Shown here: one piece after another, positions 44,023-53,378 of the stretch
How positions within the stretch are numbered: the stretch's first letter is position 1
Layout: every line of letters starts with the position of its first letter
Assembly (NCBI RefSeq): GCF_002998925.1
Contig: NZ_CP027228.1
Span: 1,302,001-1,366,000, forward strand
Origin: Mogibacterium diversum
GTDB lineage: Bacteria; Bacillota; Clostridia; Peptostreptococcales; Anaerovoracaceae
Length of the DNA stretch: 64,000 bases
Direction of reading: 5' to 3'
Made by a program: the position numbers and the translations under genes
Notes under the pieces: generated by a model
The model's input: the letters and a program-made list of their open reading frames with translations, nothing else
Database searches by the model: none
What the model was told of the DNA's origin: nothing

Positions 44023-45285
44023 TTATCTTCGTGCTGCGAGCGCCTTCGCTCCGATATCTCTTCTAAAATACATATTATCGAAATGCACTTCTCCTAGCTT
44101 CGCATAGGCTTTATCCACCGCTTCATCGAGTGTCGGAGCTGTCTCAACCACACCGAGCACTCTGCCGCCGCTTGTCACCTGCTTGCCATCTTTGAGCTTA
44201 CTGCCTGCAATGTATATGTGCTCATGCTCCTCCGGAAGCTTTATCTCAAATCCCTTTTCATATGATGCAGGGTATCCATCTGAGGCAGCTACTACGCAGC
44301 ATGCGGCTTCATCTCTAAATGAGAACTTCACATCAGCCAGTGTGCCGTCTGTAGTCGCCCTCATGATTTCTAGAAGGTCTCCCTCTAGGAGTGGAAGCAC
44401 CACCTGTGTCTCAGGATCGCCAAATCTACTGTTGTATTCGATGACCTTCGGTCCATCCTTGGTGAGCATGAGACCAAAGTAAAGGCAGCCCTTAAAAGCC
44501 CTTCCCTCAGCTGCCATAGCTTCAATAGTAGGCCTAAATATCTGCTCCATGCACTGCTCGCTAATCTCCTCTGTGTAGTAAGGGTTAGGAGCAACGGTGC
44601 CCATGCCTCCAGTATTTAGTCCCTTGTCTCCATCTAGAGCTCTCTTGTGGTCCATCGAGGAAACCATCGGTCTAACTACCTTGCCGTCAGTGAACGATAG
44701 CACGCTTACCTCAGGACCTTCTAGAAATTCCTCTATGACTACAGTGTCTCCGCTCGCGCCGAACTTATGGTCTTCCATTATTGTGCGGAGTCCATCTCTA
44801 GCCTCTTCGCGAGTTTCAGCAATGATTACACCCTTACCTAGCGCAAGCCCATCAGCCTTGATTACCGTCGGAATCGGGCAAGTTTCGATGTATTCGAGAG
44901 CAGCTTTCATATCGCTGAAAATCTCATACTCAGCAGTCGGTATTTCATACTTCTTCATGAGCTTCTTGGAAAACGCTTTACTTCCCTCTATAATCGCCGC
45001 TGCTTTATTTGGACCGAAGCAGGGAATTCCCTTTTCTTCGAGCATGTCCACGAGTCCAAGAACTAGCGGATCGTCGGGAGCTACGACAACGTAGTCTAGC
45101 TTTTTTTCTACTGCAAAATCGACAATCGCATCCAGGTCTTTTGCACCAATCGCCACGCATTCCGCATCTTCAGCTATACCGCCGTTACCTGGCAGTGCAT
45201 AGATATGCGATACATCATTGCTACGCTTTAGACTCCTGATTATGGCGTGCTCTCTACCGCCGCCACCAATTACTGCAATATTCAT
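44023..45285 (-). CDS. purD: Phosphoribosylamine-glycine ligase
   Basis: Joins glycine to phosphoribosylamine with ATP. The 420 residues begin MNIAVIGGGGREHAIIRSLK and carry the ATP-grasp core (SKAFSKKLMKKYEIPTAEYE, GLALGKGVIIAE, YNSRFGDPETQVVLP). The open frame extends 21 codons upstream, but the ATG at 45285 overlaps the purN stop as TAATG with AGGAGAGG before it. Confidence 0.96.
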   Translation of the reverse strand: MNIAVIGGGGREHAIIRSLKRSNDVSHIYALPGNGGIAEDAECVAIGAKDLDAIVDFAVEKKLDYVVVAPDDPLVLGLVDMLEEKGIPCFGPNKAAAIIEGSKAFSKKLMKKYEIPTAEYEIFSDMKAALEYIETCPIPTVIKADGLALGKGVIIAETREEARDGLRTIMEDHKFGASGDTVVIEEFLEGPEVSVLSFTDGKVVRPMVSSMDHKRALDGDKGLNTGGMGTVAPNPYYTEEISEQCMEQIFRPTIEAMAAEGRAFKGCLYFGLMLTKDGPKVIEYNSRFGDPETQVVLPLLEGDLLEIMRATTDGTLADVKFSFRDEAACCVVAASDGYPASYEKGFEIKLPEEHEHIYIAGSKLKDGKQVTSGGRVLGVVETAPTLDEAVDKAYAKLGEVHFDNMYFRRDIGAKALAARR

Positions 45286-45887
45286 TATCCTCTCCTTGCC
45301 ACTATCTCTGCTGCGACCTTTTCGACTGCCGCCGGTAGAAGTTTCCACTCAGCTTCCTCCATAACTCGTCTCTGGAGAATTTCTGGCGTGTCGCCATCCT
45401 TAACATCTACTGCACGCTGAGCGATAATCTTGCCACCATCCGTAACTTCATTTACGAAATGAACAGTTGCACCTGTCACCTTTACACCGTATGAAAGTGC
45501 GGCCTCGTGAACGCGAAGTCCGTAGAAGCCGTCGCCACAAAATGACGGAATGAGTGATGGATGCACATTGATAATCCTGTCTGGGTATCTGCTGACAAAA
45601 TCGCTGCTAAGGATCTTAAGAAATCCCGCCAGCACGATGATGTCTATCTCATGCTCATCTAGAAGTTTTATTAGATCCTGCTCAAAATTCTCCTTGCCGA
45701 TATAAACATGCTTTATACCTGCTCTCTCAGCTCTATCAAGACCTCCCGCATTCTTGCGAGACGAAGCTACCAGTGCGAGCTCCACATGCGGAAGCTCACC
45801 TTCTGCCAACCTATCTATGATAGCCTGCAGGTTGGTGCCTCCTCCAGATATTAGAACTGCGACCCTTGCAAAACTACTCATCTTCAC
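45285..45887 (-). CDS. purN: Phosphoribosylglycinamide formyltransferase
   Basis: Transfers formyl from 10-formyl-THF to GAR. The 200 residues contain VAVLISGGGTNLQAIID, the catalytic NVHPSLIPSF with Asn and His, and the DGG loop aspartate in VTDGGKIIAQRAV. One-base overlap with purD, 26 bases after purM. Confidence 0.96.
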   Translation of the reverse strand: MKMSSFARVAVLISGGGTNLQAIIDRLAEGELPHVELALVASSRKNAGGLDRAERAGIKHVYIGKENFEQDLIKLLDEHEIDIIVLAGFLKILSSDFVSRYPDRIINVHPSLIPSFCGDGFYGLRVHEAALSYGVKVTGATVHFVNEVTDGGKIIAQRAVDVKDGDTPEILQRRVMEEAEWKLLPAAVEKVAAEIVARRG

Positions 45888-45913
45888 TCCTTGCCGTGTA
45901 TATGCAAGGCTAA

Positions 45914-46954
45914 TTATCCTTCGATAATTACGCCTTCGTCTCCTTTAACGATTTCTCCGATTACATACGCCTTCTCGCCAGCACCGTTTATGATCTCGAG
46001 TGCCCTCTCAGAGTCCTCACGAGGCACAACTACAGTCATGCCAATACCCATATTGTAAGTGTTGAACATGTCGCGCTCTGGGATGTTTCCTGTCTCAGCT
46101 AGAACCTTGAAAATCGCTGGTATCTCAAGACTGTTCTTGTCTATCTTAGCTGTCATGCCTTCTGGCAGTGCGCGAGGGATGTTCTCATAAAAACCTCCGC
46201 CTGTGATATGCATTACTGCGTGCGGAGTCATCTCCTTGAATAGCTCAGTCATCGGCTTCACGTAAATCTTAGTTGGCTCGATAAGTGCCTCTCCTAGGGA
46301 CTTTCCTCCGAGATCGTCTCTCTTTGCCGTGAGATCTACGTTCTCAACGTCGAAAACCTTTCTGACTAGCGAATATCCATTTGAATGAATTCCCGATGAT
46401 GCGATTCCGATTATGACATCGCCCTCGCTCACCTTCTCTATATCGATAACCTTGCTCTTATCTACGATTCCAACCGCAAATCCAGCTAGGTCATACTCGT
46501 CTTCAGGATAGAAGCCTGGCATCTCAGCCGTCTCGCCACCGATTAGGCAGCACTCGGACTGGATACAGCCATCGGCAACACCCTTTACTATGGATGCTAT
46601 TTTCTCAGGAACGTTCTTGCCACAAGCTATATAGTCGAGGAAGAACAGGGGCTTTGCACCCACACAGATGATGTCGTTAACACACATCGCAACGCAGTCG
46701 ATGCCCACCGTGTCGTGCTTGTCCTGCAGGAAAGCAAGCTTGAGCTTAGTTCCCACGCCGTCGGTTCCACTGACTAGGATTGGCTCGCTCATGCCTGTGA
46801 GATCTGGCTGCAGCAGTCCGCCGAAGCCACCTACAGGAGCTGTATTTCCGAACTTCATGGTCTTGCCCACGTGCTCCTTCATGAGCTCTACCGCTCTATA
46901 TCCGCTGGTGATATCTACTCCCGCTTCCTTGTAGCTCTCGCTCTGGCTCTTCAT
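45914..46954 (-). CDS. purM: Phosphoribosylformylglycinamidine cyclo-ligase
   Basis: AIR synthetase, closes FGAM to AIR with ATP. The 346 residues show LVSGTDGVGTKLKLAF, the GGETAEMPGFY motif and GIASSGIHSNGYSLVRKV. It starts 1 base after purF ends. Confidence 0.97.
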   Translation of the reverse strand: MKSQSESYKEAGVDITSGYRAVELMKEHVGKTMKFGNTAPVGGFGGLLQPDLTGMSEPILVSGTDGVGTKLKLAFLQDKHDTVGIDCVAMCVNDIICVGAKPLFFLDYIACGKNVPEKIASIVKGVADGCIQSECCLIGGETAEMPGFYPEDEYDLAGFAVGIVDKSKVIDIEKVSEGDVIIGIASSGIHSNGYSLVRKVFDVENVDLTAKRDDLGGKSLGEALIEPTKIYVKPMTELFKEMTPHAVMHITGGGFYENIPRALPEGMTAKIDKNSLEIPAIFKVLAETGNIPERDMFNTYNMGIGMTVVVPREDSERALEIINGAGEKAYVIGEIVKGDEGVIIEG

Positions 46955-46955
46955 C

Positions 46956-48398
46956 TTAGTTCTCCTTTTTCTTGCTTTCGCTTAGCTTAGTCTCGAATTT
47001 GAATTTCCCTGTGGTAGCTCTGCCTGCAGGGTACTCGCCACCAAAACATGCATCGCAGTATCCCACATTAGGCGCTGTTCCAATCATCTCGTGAAGTCTC
47101 TCCATCTTGAGGAATCCGATTGAATCGCAGCCGATTAGCGTGCAAATCTCATCCACGGTATGGTTCGCAGCTATAAGCTGTGACTTGTCCGACACGTCGG
47201 TGCCATAGTAACACTCGTCAACGAATGGAGGTGCTGTCAGCATGAGATGTACTTCTTTTGCTCCTGCATGTCTGAGCTTCTCGACGATATTCCTTGAAGT
47301 CGTTCCTCTAACGATGGAGTCGTCGATCATGACAACCCTCTTACCTCTTACAGTCTCTTCGATTACGTTGAGCTTGATGTTTACAAGCTTCTCACGCTGT
47401 GCCTGCCCAGGTGCGATAAATGTTCGTCCGATGTACTTGTTCTTTACAAAGCCCATGCCGTAAGGAATTCCAGACTCGCGCGCATATCCTACAGCTGCAT
47501 CAAGGCCTGAGTCAGGTACTCCGATTACGATGTCCGCATCGACTGGATAGTCAATCGCTAGCGCCCTACCAGCTTCAACTCTAGCGCGGTGAACGCTGAT
47601 ACCGTCGATCTTGGAGTCAGGTCTTGCGAAGTAGATGTATTCAAAGATACATATAGACTTAGGATTCTTGTTACAGTGATCCTTGATACTACGAATACCA
47701 TCATGGTTGAAAATAACTATTTCGCCAGGCTCTATGTCTCTGACGAATTTTGCTCCTACCGCATCGAGTGCACATGACTCGGACGCCACGACGTATCTGC
47801 CGTCTTCTGTGAGACCGTAACATAGTGGTCTAAAGCCCCTATCATCACGAACGGCGATTAACTTATTAGGTGACATCACACACAGCGAATATGCACCTTT
47901 TAACCTATGCATCGCTGCATTGATTGCATTCTCTATACAATCTGTGCGGAGTCTCTCCTTGGTGATCAGATATGCGATTACCTCAGTGTCACTTGTGGTC
48001 TGGAAGATAGAACCCTCAAGCTCAAGCTCTCTTCTCAAATCGCCGGAATTTACGATATTGCCGTTATGTGCGACAGCCATGCTTCCCTTGATGTGATTTA
48101 CAACTATAGGCTGAGCATTTGCACGCTCATTCTTGCCCGTAGTTCCGTAGCGCACATGACCGACAGCGAGGCTTCCAACCCCTAGCTCATCGAGGGTGCT
48201 GTTGTTAAACACATCGTTTACCAAGCCCAAATCCTTGTGGCTCGCAAATACACCATCATCGTTAACCACGATTCCGCAGCTCTCCTGTCCGCGGTGCTGT
48301 AACGAGTAAAGACCATAATAGACAGTTCTGCCTATCTCATACGTCTCCCTTGGAGAGAAAACGCCCACTACTCCACATTCTTCTCTTAACTCACTCAT
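46956..48398 (-). CDS. purF: Amidophosphoribosyltransferase
   Basis: First committed step of purine synthesis: PRPP plus glutamine to phosphoribosylamine. The 480 residues start MSELREECGVVGVF, so a short propeptide precedes the nucleophile C8. The PRPP loop VVMIDDSIVRGTTSRNIV is present. Cysteines in ICIFEYIYFARP and YCDACFGG fit the Fe-S-containing, oxygen-labile Bacillus type. Confidence 0.97.
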   Translation of the reverse strand: MSELREECGVVGVFSPRETYEIGRTVYYGLYSLQHRGQESCGIVVNDDGVFASHKDLGLVNDVFNNSTLDELGVGSLAVGHVRYGTTGKNERANAQPIVVNHIKGSMAVAHNGNIVNSGDLRRELELEGSIFQTTSDTEVIAYLITKERLRTDCIENAINAAMHRLKGAYSLCVMSPNKLIAVRDDRGFRPLCYGLTEDGRYVVASESCALDAVGAKFVRDIEPGEIVIFNHDGIRSIKDHCNKNPKSICIFEYIYFARPDSKIDGISVHRARVEAGRALAIDYPVDADIVIGVPDSGLDAAVGYARESGIPYGMGFVKNKYIGRTFIAPGQAQREKLVNIKLNVIEETVRGKRVVMIDDSIVRGTTSRNIVEKLRHAGAKEVHLMLTAPPFVDECYYGTDVSDKSQLIAANHTVDEICTLIGCDSIGFLKMERLHEMIGTAPNVGYCDACFGGEYPAGRATTGKFKFETKLSESKKKEN

Positions 48399-48509
48399 AC
48401 TATTCCTAACCTTAATATAATCTGTTAAATACTTTTGATTTACCTGCTGAAATCCGTTTATTCTAAGCGATTTTAATCAGCACCTGATTCTGCCACAACT
48501 AAGAAAATT

Positions 48510-49001
48510 TTAGTTGAATTTTGCGCATACTGCCGCATCCTTCTCGATTACTGCATCGTGGGCCTTCTTGCGCTCTTCTCTGAGCTTGATTCTAAGCTGT
48601 TCATCGGAAACCGCGAGAATTTCAGCTGCGAATATAGCTGCATTCTTAGCGCCGTCTATTGCAATGGATGCAACAGGGATTCCCGGTGGCATCTGGACAG
48701 TGGATAAGAGTGCATCCATTCCATCAAGCGCGGAAGCCTTAATCGGAATTCCAACTACTGGCAGGACTGTATTTGCCGCAAGAACTCCACCAAGGTGAGC
48801 TGCCTTACCTGCTGCAGAAATTATAACCCCAAAGCCATTCTCTTCAGCAGTCTTTGCAAATCCAATCGCTTCATCTGGCGTTCTGTGCGCAGAGTATACG
48901 TGTACTTCTGTAGGTATCCCGTATTTCTTTAGCTCGTTGATGCATTTCTCAACTACTGGCAGATCGCTGTCACTGCCCATGATTACTGCTACTTTTTTCA
49001 T
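48510..49001 (-). CDS. purE: N5-carboxyaminoimidazole ribonucleotide mutase
   Basis: Moves the carboxyl group of N5-CAIR to give CAIR. The 163 residues include VAVIMGSDSDLPVVEKC, VYSAHRTPDEAIGFA and AAGKAAHLGGVLAANT. A GGAGGTAAGAGAATT precedes the ATG at 49001; an earlier ATG at 49034 is less likely because a GAGAGT/ACTCTC hairpin covers its site. First gene of the operon. No purK is adjacent, as expected if CO2-using class II PurE is present, but this cannot be settled here. Confidence 0.94.
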   Translation of the reverse strand: MKKVAVIMGSDSDLPVVEKCINELKKYGIPTEVHVYSAHRTPDEAIGFAKTAEENGFGVIISAAGKAAHLGGVLAANTVLPVVGIPIKASALDGMDALLSTVQMPPGIPVASIAIDGAKNAAIFAAEILAVSDEQLRIKLREERKKAHDAVIEKDAAVCAKFN

Positions 49002-49138
49002 AATTCTCTTACCTCCATCTTTAATTATCAACATGAGAGTCTTTTACTCTCCTTTAATCAATATGCTTTTAACACTTTGGCAGCTGATACTTTCAGCTTC
49101 CTCGGCACGGATACAATCTCTATTTATACCGTAATTTA

Positions 49139-49166
49139 AATTTATCACATGCGTCATCAATGTCAA
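49139..49166 (-). promoter_or_regulatory. Promoter of the purine operon
   Basis: TTGACA (49161-49166), 16 bases, then TAAATT with an extended TGA (49139-49147) on the minus strand. The leader of about 130 bases can form ACGG/CCGT, AGCTGA/TCAGCT and GAGAGT/ACTCTC hairpins. No purine, ZTP or PRPP riboswitch consensus was seen. Confidence 0.55.
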
Positions 49167-49236
49167 CAATCAAGGCTTTCTAAATCCGTATTTTATTGTG
49201 TCTATTGTAGATTTTTATGCGGAATTTTAGTATTTT

Positions 49237-49279
49237 ACCGAAGTATCTCCGAACGTTTGAGTACAACCGTTCGTATTTT
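49237..49279. promoter_or_regulatory. PurBox-like inverted repeats upstream of the purine promoter
   Basis: CCGAAC (49249-49254, plus) and CGAAC on the opposite strand (49269-49273), each in an AT-rich frame, resemble Bacillus PurR boxes (AWWWCCGAACWWT), with a third CCGAAG at 49238-49243. The core spacing is shorter than in B. subtilis, and the boxes sit about 80 bases upstream of the -35. Confidence 0.4.
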
Positions 49280-49314
49280 ATGCATTTTTAAAGTTTTTGC
49301 ATTGCATTATAAAA

Positions 49315-49338
49315 GGGATTGGCACTGCCAATCCCTAA
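49315..49338 (-). terminator. Terminator of the small membrane protein gene
   Basis: GGGATTGGC and GCCAATCCC form a perfect nine-base-pair stem with a three-base loop, followed by TTTTAT on the minus strand, 27 bases after the gene ending at 49365. Confidence 0.8.
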
Positions 49339-49364
49339 TCGATATTAATTAAATGTAGTTTCCG

Positions 49365-49616
49365 CTATGCCAGTATAGTTGATATTATAGCGAATGCTAT
49401 CGACGACGCGCTAAAGCAGTAGAACATAATTGCGAATGCTAAGGAGCTTTTCTTACCATAAGACTTGTAGTCAAGCGTGTTATACCCACCTATAATTACA
49501 AGCGCCACTGCTGAAAAGGCATATTTTATTGATTCATTTTTGAATAATATGGCACATATAATTGATACGATGTACAATACACATATACCAAATTTTAACA
49601 TCATTCTTTTAGACAT
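49365..49616 (-). CDS. Small hydrophobic membrane protein
   Basis: The 83 residues begin MSKRMMLKFGICVLYIVSII with three hydrophobic segments and no known domain. The ATG at 49616 follows AAGGTGATGTT. The 3' part lies in a 38-base sequence repeated at 49824-49861. It sits behind a decayed toxin-like tail, so an immunity role is possible, but only by context. Confidence 0.5.
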   Translation of the reverse strand: MSKRMMLKFGICVLYIVSIICAILFKNESIKYAFSAVALVIIGGYNTLDYKSYGKKSSLAFAIMFYCFSASSIAFAIISTILA

Positions 49617-49861
49617 AACATCACCTTCTTTCATCTAGAAATAGCATTGATTTATTACAGTATCAACACCTAGAACTGATGCACCGAAATTCATAAGCGT
49701 TGCACCTGTACCTCTCCACAACTCTCTTGAAAATTTTGTACTTCTTAAAACTCTGACAGTTGATGTTCTATTTCGTTTTGCAATTGCTTGCGCTTTTTTA
49801 ATGACCCCTATTAATCTACTGCCGATGCGCTAAAACAGTAGAACATAATTGCGAATGCTAA
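49405..49861. repeat. 38-base direct repeat flanking a gene remnant
   Basis: 49405-49442 and 49824-49861 agree at 36 of 38 bases. The first copy codes for AFAIMFYCFSAS in the small membrane protein; the second abuts the LRR stop codon and encodes the same peptide in a dead frame. This marks a past tandem duplication or recombination of the membrane-protein gene. Confidence 0.7.
49635..49829 (-). pseudogene. Remnant of a toxin-like C-terminus
   Basis: A 64-codon open frame without start codon contains KKAQAIAKRNRTSTVRVLRS and a glycine/alanine-rich end (GTGATLMNFGASVLGVDTVI). It looks like the C-terminal tail of a larger secreted or toxin protein. No family can be named. It begins in the 38-base repeat and stops 18 bases before the membrane-protein gene. 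Confidence 0.4.
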
Positions 49862-50935
49862 CTACATCCAACCATCAGGGAACAATTCCCGCCTGACTTT
49901 ATATACATTTGATTCGCAAACTTTACCATGCGCTTCAATCGCTTGCGAAATCGCTTTGTTACGCTTGTCGCTGCTAGTATAGAACGCACACTTTTCTAGA
50001 TTTTCATTTCTTAAGACAGGTAAAATCGTATCTACATCAAGTGTAGTAGGGCAGACAGTCTCAGTAACTGTTTTGATATGAGGAGCTGCCTCTAAGGATG
50101 TAAAGTCTAGAAGCCCCTTCATGTTTTCGAAACACAGATTCTCAATATATGACTCAGACAGATTAGGCAAGTTCTTTACATTTGTTAGTTGCCCTATCTC
50201 AGCAGTGCGAAGGTTCGGCAATCCTGCCAGTACCGATAAATTTTCAAATTTCGCAAGTCTGAACAAATACAGCCCTGTAATCATTTCGTTTCCGTATAAT
50301 CCTGATAAATCTCCAGCATTTCCTCCACTAATAGAGAGCCTCTTTAGTTTTGGCAGGCTATTTATATACGCGTACGACTCCGGTGTAATTCCGTGTAGCT
50401 TTAACGCTTGCAGCTGTTTAAGTTCAGATATAACTCCTAGGTTCTTACAGCACTTATGCAGGCTGAGTATCTCTAATTCGATGAAGCGATTAAGGTTCTT
50501 TAAGTCAAATGCCTTACTTGAGATGTTAAGATCCAGCGATTTTATGCCTGAAGGAAGTCTTTTTAGAAAGTCCTTGTCAGAAACCTTCGGAGCCTCTATA
50601 CACAGGCTACGCAGATTGTTAAGTTCATATAGGACATCCAAATTCAAGATTTCTGTTGATGACTCGACAATTAGATGTCTAACCGCGCTCATACACTCAA
50701 CAGTCTTGATATCACAGTCATGCGAACAATAAATCCGTAAGGTTGCATCTCTAAATTTAGCAAAATATCTTCTATTAAGCTCCTGCAGAGTAGCTGTGTC
50801 GAGTGGCATATAATTCGTCTGAAGGATAGTATCGCGCCTGCTCTCTGACACCAAGGTCTTTATATCTCTATCCGTTAGTGCACCTTCAAAACTTATAAAC
50901 TTGTCTGCATATGATACTCCCACGGACTCCTCCAT
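49862..50935 (-). CDS. Leucine-rich-repeat protein
   Basis: A 357-residue protein without signal peptide. Irregular leucine-rich repeats span residues about 85-320 (RHLIVESSTEILNLDVLYEL, LKSLDLNI-like, LEILSLHKCCKNLGVISELK, LKRLSISGGNAGDLSGL, LPNLRTAEIGQLTNVKNLPN). The N-terminal 80 residues are of unknown type. It starts 3 bases after the histidine kinase stop, with GAGGTAGGAG before the ATG, so it is co-transcribed with the two-component system. Function unknown; cytoplasmic LRR proteins of this kind are sometimes immunity proteins. Confidence 0.7.
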   Translation of the reverse strand: MEESVGVSYADKFISFEGALTDRDIKTLVSESRRDTILQTNYMPLDTATLQELNRRYFAKFRDATLRIYCSHDCDIKTVECMSAVRHLIVESSTEILNLDVLYELNNLRSLCIEAPKVSDKDFLKRLPSGIKSLDLNISSKAFDLKNLNRFIELEILSLHKCCKNLGVISELKQLQALKLHGITPESYAYINSLPKLKRLSISGGNAGDLSGLYGNEMITGLYLFRLAKFENLSVLAGLPNLRTAEIGQLTNVKNLPNLSESYIENLCFENMKGLLDFTSLEAAPHIKTVTETVCPTTLDVDTILPVLRNENLEKCAFYTSSDKRNKAISQAIEAHGKVCESNVYKVRRELFPDGWM

Positions 50936-50938
50936 CTC

Positions 50939-52573
50939 CTACCTCTGCCCAACACGCGGAATCAGAACCCTAGCTTTAAACAGGTCTCCGTCGATTCCCA
51001 GTCTGACATCTCCATCCATCATGTGCATTAGGTCTCTGGCGATAGCAAGCCCAAGTCCACTGCCCTCAGTGTTTCTTGACTTATCACCTCGCTTAAATCT
51101 CTCCATCAGCTCATCTGGTTCCATATCGAGAGCATCTCTCGACACGTTGCTGATCTCGAGTGCAGCAAATTTGCCCATCTCTCTTACCTTCACGTATGCC
51201 CTTGTCCCAGGCATACTATACTTGCTGACATTGGTCAGCAGGTTCTCGATTACACGCCATAGCATCTTCCCGTCGGCATTTACGTATACATGTTCATCGT
51301 TCTTTTCGCAGTGAACCTCTACATCTGCAGCTACGAAGATATCGTTAAGCTCCCCGACGATTTGCTGAGCCATACCGTTTAGATCTATAACTTCGATGCT
51401 GATAGGCATAGCCCCACTTGATGCCTTAGTCGCTTCAAATAGGTCACCGCTCAGTTTCTGAAGTCTCTTGGTCTTCTGATCGATAATCTCGAGGTAAGAC
51501 ATCGCATCTGGACTATCGAGCCCCTGCATCTTGAGTAAATCTATGTAAGTAACCATCGATGTAAGTGGTGTCTTGAGATCATGCGATACGTTTGAAATGA
51601 GTTCATTACGCAGCCTCTGGCTTCGCAGTTCATTTTCGAGGGCAATCTCTTCCGCCTTGGCGATTTCATTTATGTCATTTGCAAGACGCTCGAACTCGCC
51701 CCTATGTCTAACGACAACTTTCTTATCGAAGTCGCCTTCCTTAATAGCTCTTAGACCTTGTCTTACTCTCGCGTAGTCATGGTAGTACCGTGGAACGAAT
51801 ATGATTATTAGAATCATCGCTACAAAAATCCATCCATGCCAGATATATACAGGTGCAAAAATCGCAATTATGAGGAGATATAGCCTCTTCATCGTGATAT
51901 CCTTCGACACGAATATATTATATATACCCATCAGAACTTTTCCGATGATTGAGCGTTCAAAGAAATCATCATTCTTGATGTTTTTTACGAGCGAAGTGAG
52001 CAGAATCATGGCTAATAGCACGCACACAGCCATCAGTGCCAACGAACCGAAGCCTTGCACCCACTCTGGTTTAAATGTCGAATACTGTCTACCCAGCAGC
52101 ATATCACTTTGCTTGGTGAGTTCCTTGACTGAAAATCCTTTCTTTACAATGGTCTTGAGTATGTGGTCAAGCGATTTTCCTGACGAGATATATACGTAGA
52201 ATATTTCTTCCGAGGTAGCGACACCAACTCCCATTATAAAAATTCCTAGAATTCGTAGCTCCGGGAATATTCGATCGAGCAGATTTAACTGAACCCTACC
52301 TTTTCTGTCATATTTACCAGCGAAATATATCGCGAATATCACTCCCGCAATCGTAAAAGCACCAAACACTATGAGAAGTATGAAATTCGTCGTCAGTATG
52401 CCAACTAGCTTATTCTTGTCAACATATCTGTTGAAGTATTCGCTCGTATACGCCTCATATACGATAATTCTATTTGCTGAGACGATGAGGAACACCATGC
52501 TCACAGTCGCCACCAAGGTGGCGAACTTGGATTTAAGTCCACGAAACTCGTCCCTTACGACTTGTTCCCTCAT
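50939..52573 (-). CDS. Sensor histidine kinase (VanS-like)
   Basis: The 544-residue membrane kinase has about six hydrophobic segments in residues 15-275, a HAMP region (RQGLRAIKEGDFDKKVVVRH), the phosphoacceptor SNVSHDLKTPLTSMVTYIDL, the N-box IENLLTNVSKYS and the G-box GSGLGLAIARDLM. The signal is unknown. Its start overlaps the response regulator stop by one base (TAATG). Confidence 0.93.
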   Translation of the reverse strand: MREQVVRDEFRGLKSKFATLVATVSMVFLIVSANRIIVYEAYTSEYFNRYVDKNKLVGILTTNFILLIVFGAFTIAGVIFAIYFAGKYDRKGRVQLNLLDRIFPELRILGIFIMGVGVATSEEIFYVYISSGKSLDHILKTIVKKGFSVKELTKQSDMLLGRQYSTFKPEWVQGFGSLALMAVCVLLAMILLTSLVKNIKNDDFFERSIIGKVLMGIYNIFVSKDITMKRLYLLIIAIFAPVYIWHGWIFVAMILIIIFVPRYYHDYARVRQGLRAIKEGDFDKKVVVRHRGEFERLANDINEIAKAEEIALENELRSQRLRNELISNVSHDLKTPLTSMVTYIDLLKMQGLDSPDAMSYLEIIDQKTKRLQKLSGDLFEATKASSGAMPISIEVIDLNGMAQQIVGELNDIFVAADVEVHCEKNDEHVYVNADGKMLWRVIENLLTNVSKYSMPGTRAYVKVREMGKFAALEISNVSRDALDMEPDELMERFKRGDKSRNTEGSGLGLAIARDLMHMMDGDVRLGIDGDLFKARVLIPRVGQR

Positions 52574-53268
52574 TAGTTATCTCCTTCAAGCTTATATCCT
52601 GTGCCCCAAACTACCTTTATGTATCTAGGATCTTTAGGGTTTATCTCGATTTTCTCCCTTATGTGTCTGATATGCACCGCAACTGTATTCTCAGGGTTGT
52701 AAGCAGGCTCATCCCATACGGATTCATATATCTGCTCCATTGAAAATACTCTGTCAGGGCTCTGCGCTAAAAGCTTCAATATGCCAAATTCAGTAGCTGT
52801 CAGCGTGACACTTCGTCCGTCTACAGTAACTTTTTTGCTATTATCATCCACGGTGAGTCCGCCCACTCTATAGATACCTTCTTCAGCTGACTCCTTTGCA
52901 TTCCCGAACTGAGTATACCTGCGAAGCTGCGATTTAACTCTCGCAACAAGCTCCATTGGGTTAAAAGGCTTGGTAACGTAATCATCTGCCCCGATATTGA
53001 GCCCGATAATCTTGTCATAATCCTCGGACTTTGCAGACAGCATGATAATAGGAATATCCTTTTCATTTCTAATCATCTGCGTGGCCTGAATTCCATCGAG
53101 CTTAGGCATCATAACGTCCATGATGGCGAGTTTAACATCCTCGCTTTTCACCACGTTAAGCGCTTCGAATCCGTCGTGGGCTTTCACAACCTCAAAGCCT
53201 TCATTATTTAGATATATCTCTATAGCTCTAGCGATTTCTCTATCATCGTCACAAACTAGAATTTTCAC
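52573..53268 (-). CDS. Response regulator, OmpR/VanR family
   Basis: The 231 residues have the receiver domain (acidic pair in VCDDDRE, phosphoacceptor in LAIMDVMMP, Thr/Ser in IIMLSAKSED, Lys in DDYVTKPFNP) and a winged-helix output domain (VTLTATEFGILKLLAQSPDR, VAVHIRHIREKIE, KVVWGTGYKLE). It precedes the kinase and LRR genes in one operon. The region upstream (53270-53330) is AT-rich and no clear promoter was chosen. Confidence 0.94.
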   Translation of the reverse strand: MKILVCDDDREIARAIEIYLNNEGFEVVKAHDGFEALNVVKSEDVKLAIMDVMMPKLDGIQATQMIRNEKDIPIIMLSAKSEDYDKIIGLNIGADDYVTKPFNPMELVARVKSQLRRYTQFGNAKESAEEGIYRVGGLTVDDNSKKVTVDGRSVTLTATEFGILKLLAQSPDRVFSMEQIYESVWDEPAYNPENTVAVHIRHIREKIEINPKDPRYIKVVWGTGYKLEGDN

Positions 53269-53378
53269 GGTATACCCTCCTTAAGTCATGTCTGTAATAG
53301 AAGTATATATCATTTGGCATAAGAAATCCGATTGTATTTATTATGATTTCTTTAAAATAAAATGTATTATTTGTACCA

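Noticed and set aside
49002..49131. Purine, ZTP or PRPP riboswitch in the purE leader
   Set aside because: Hairpins are present, but none of the conserved cores of these riboswitches could be found.
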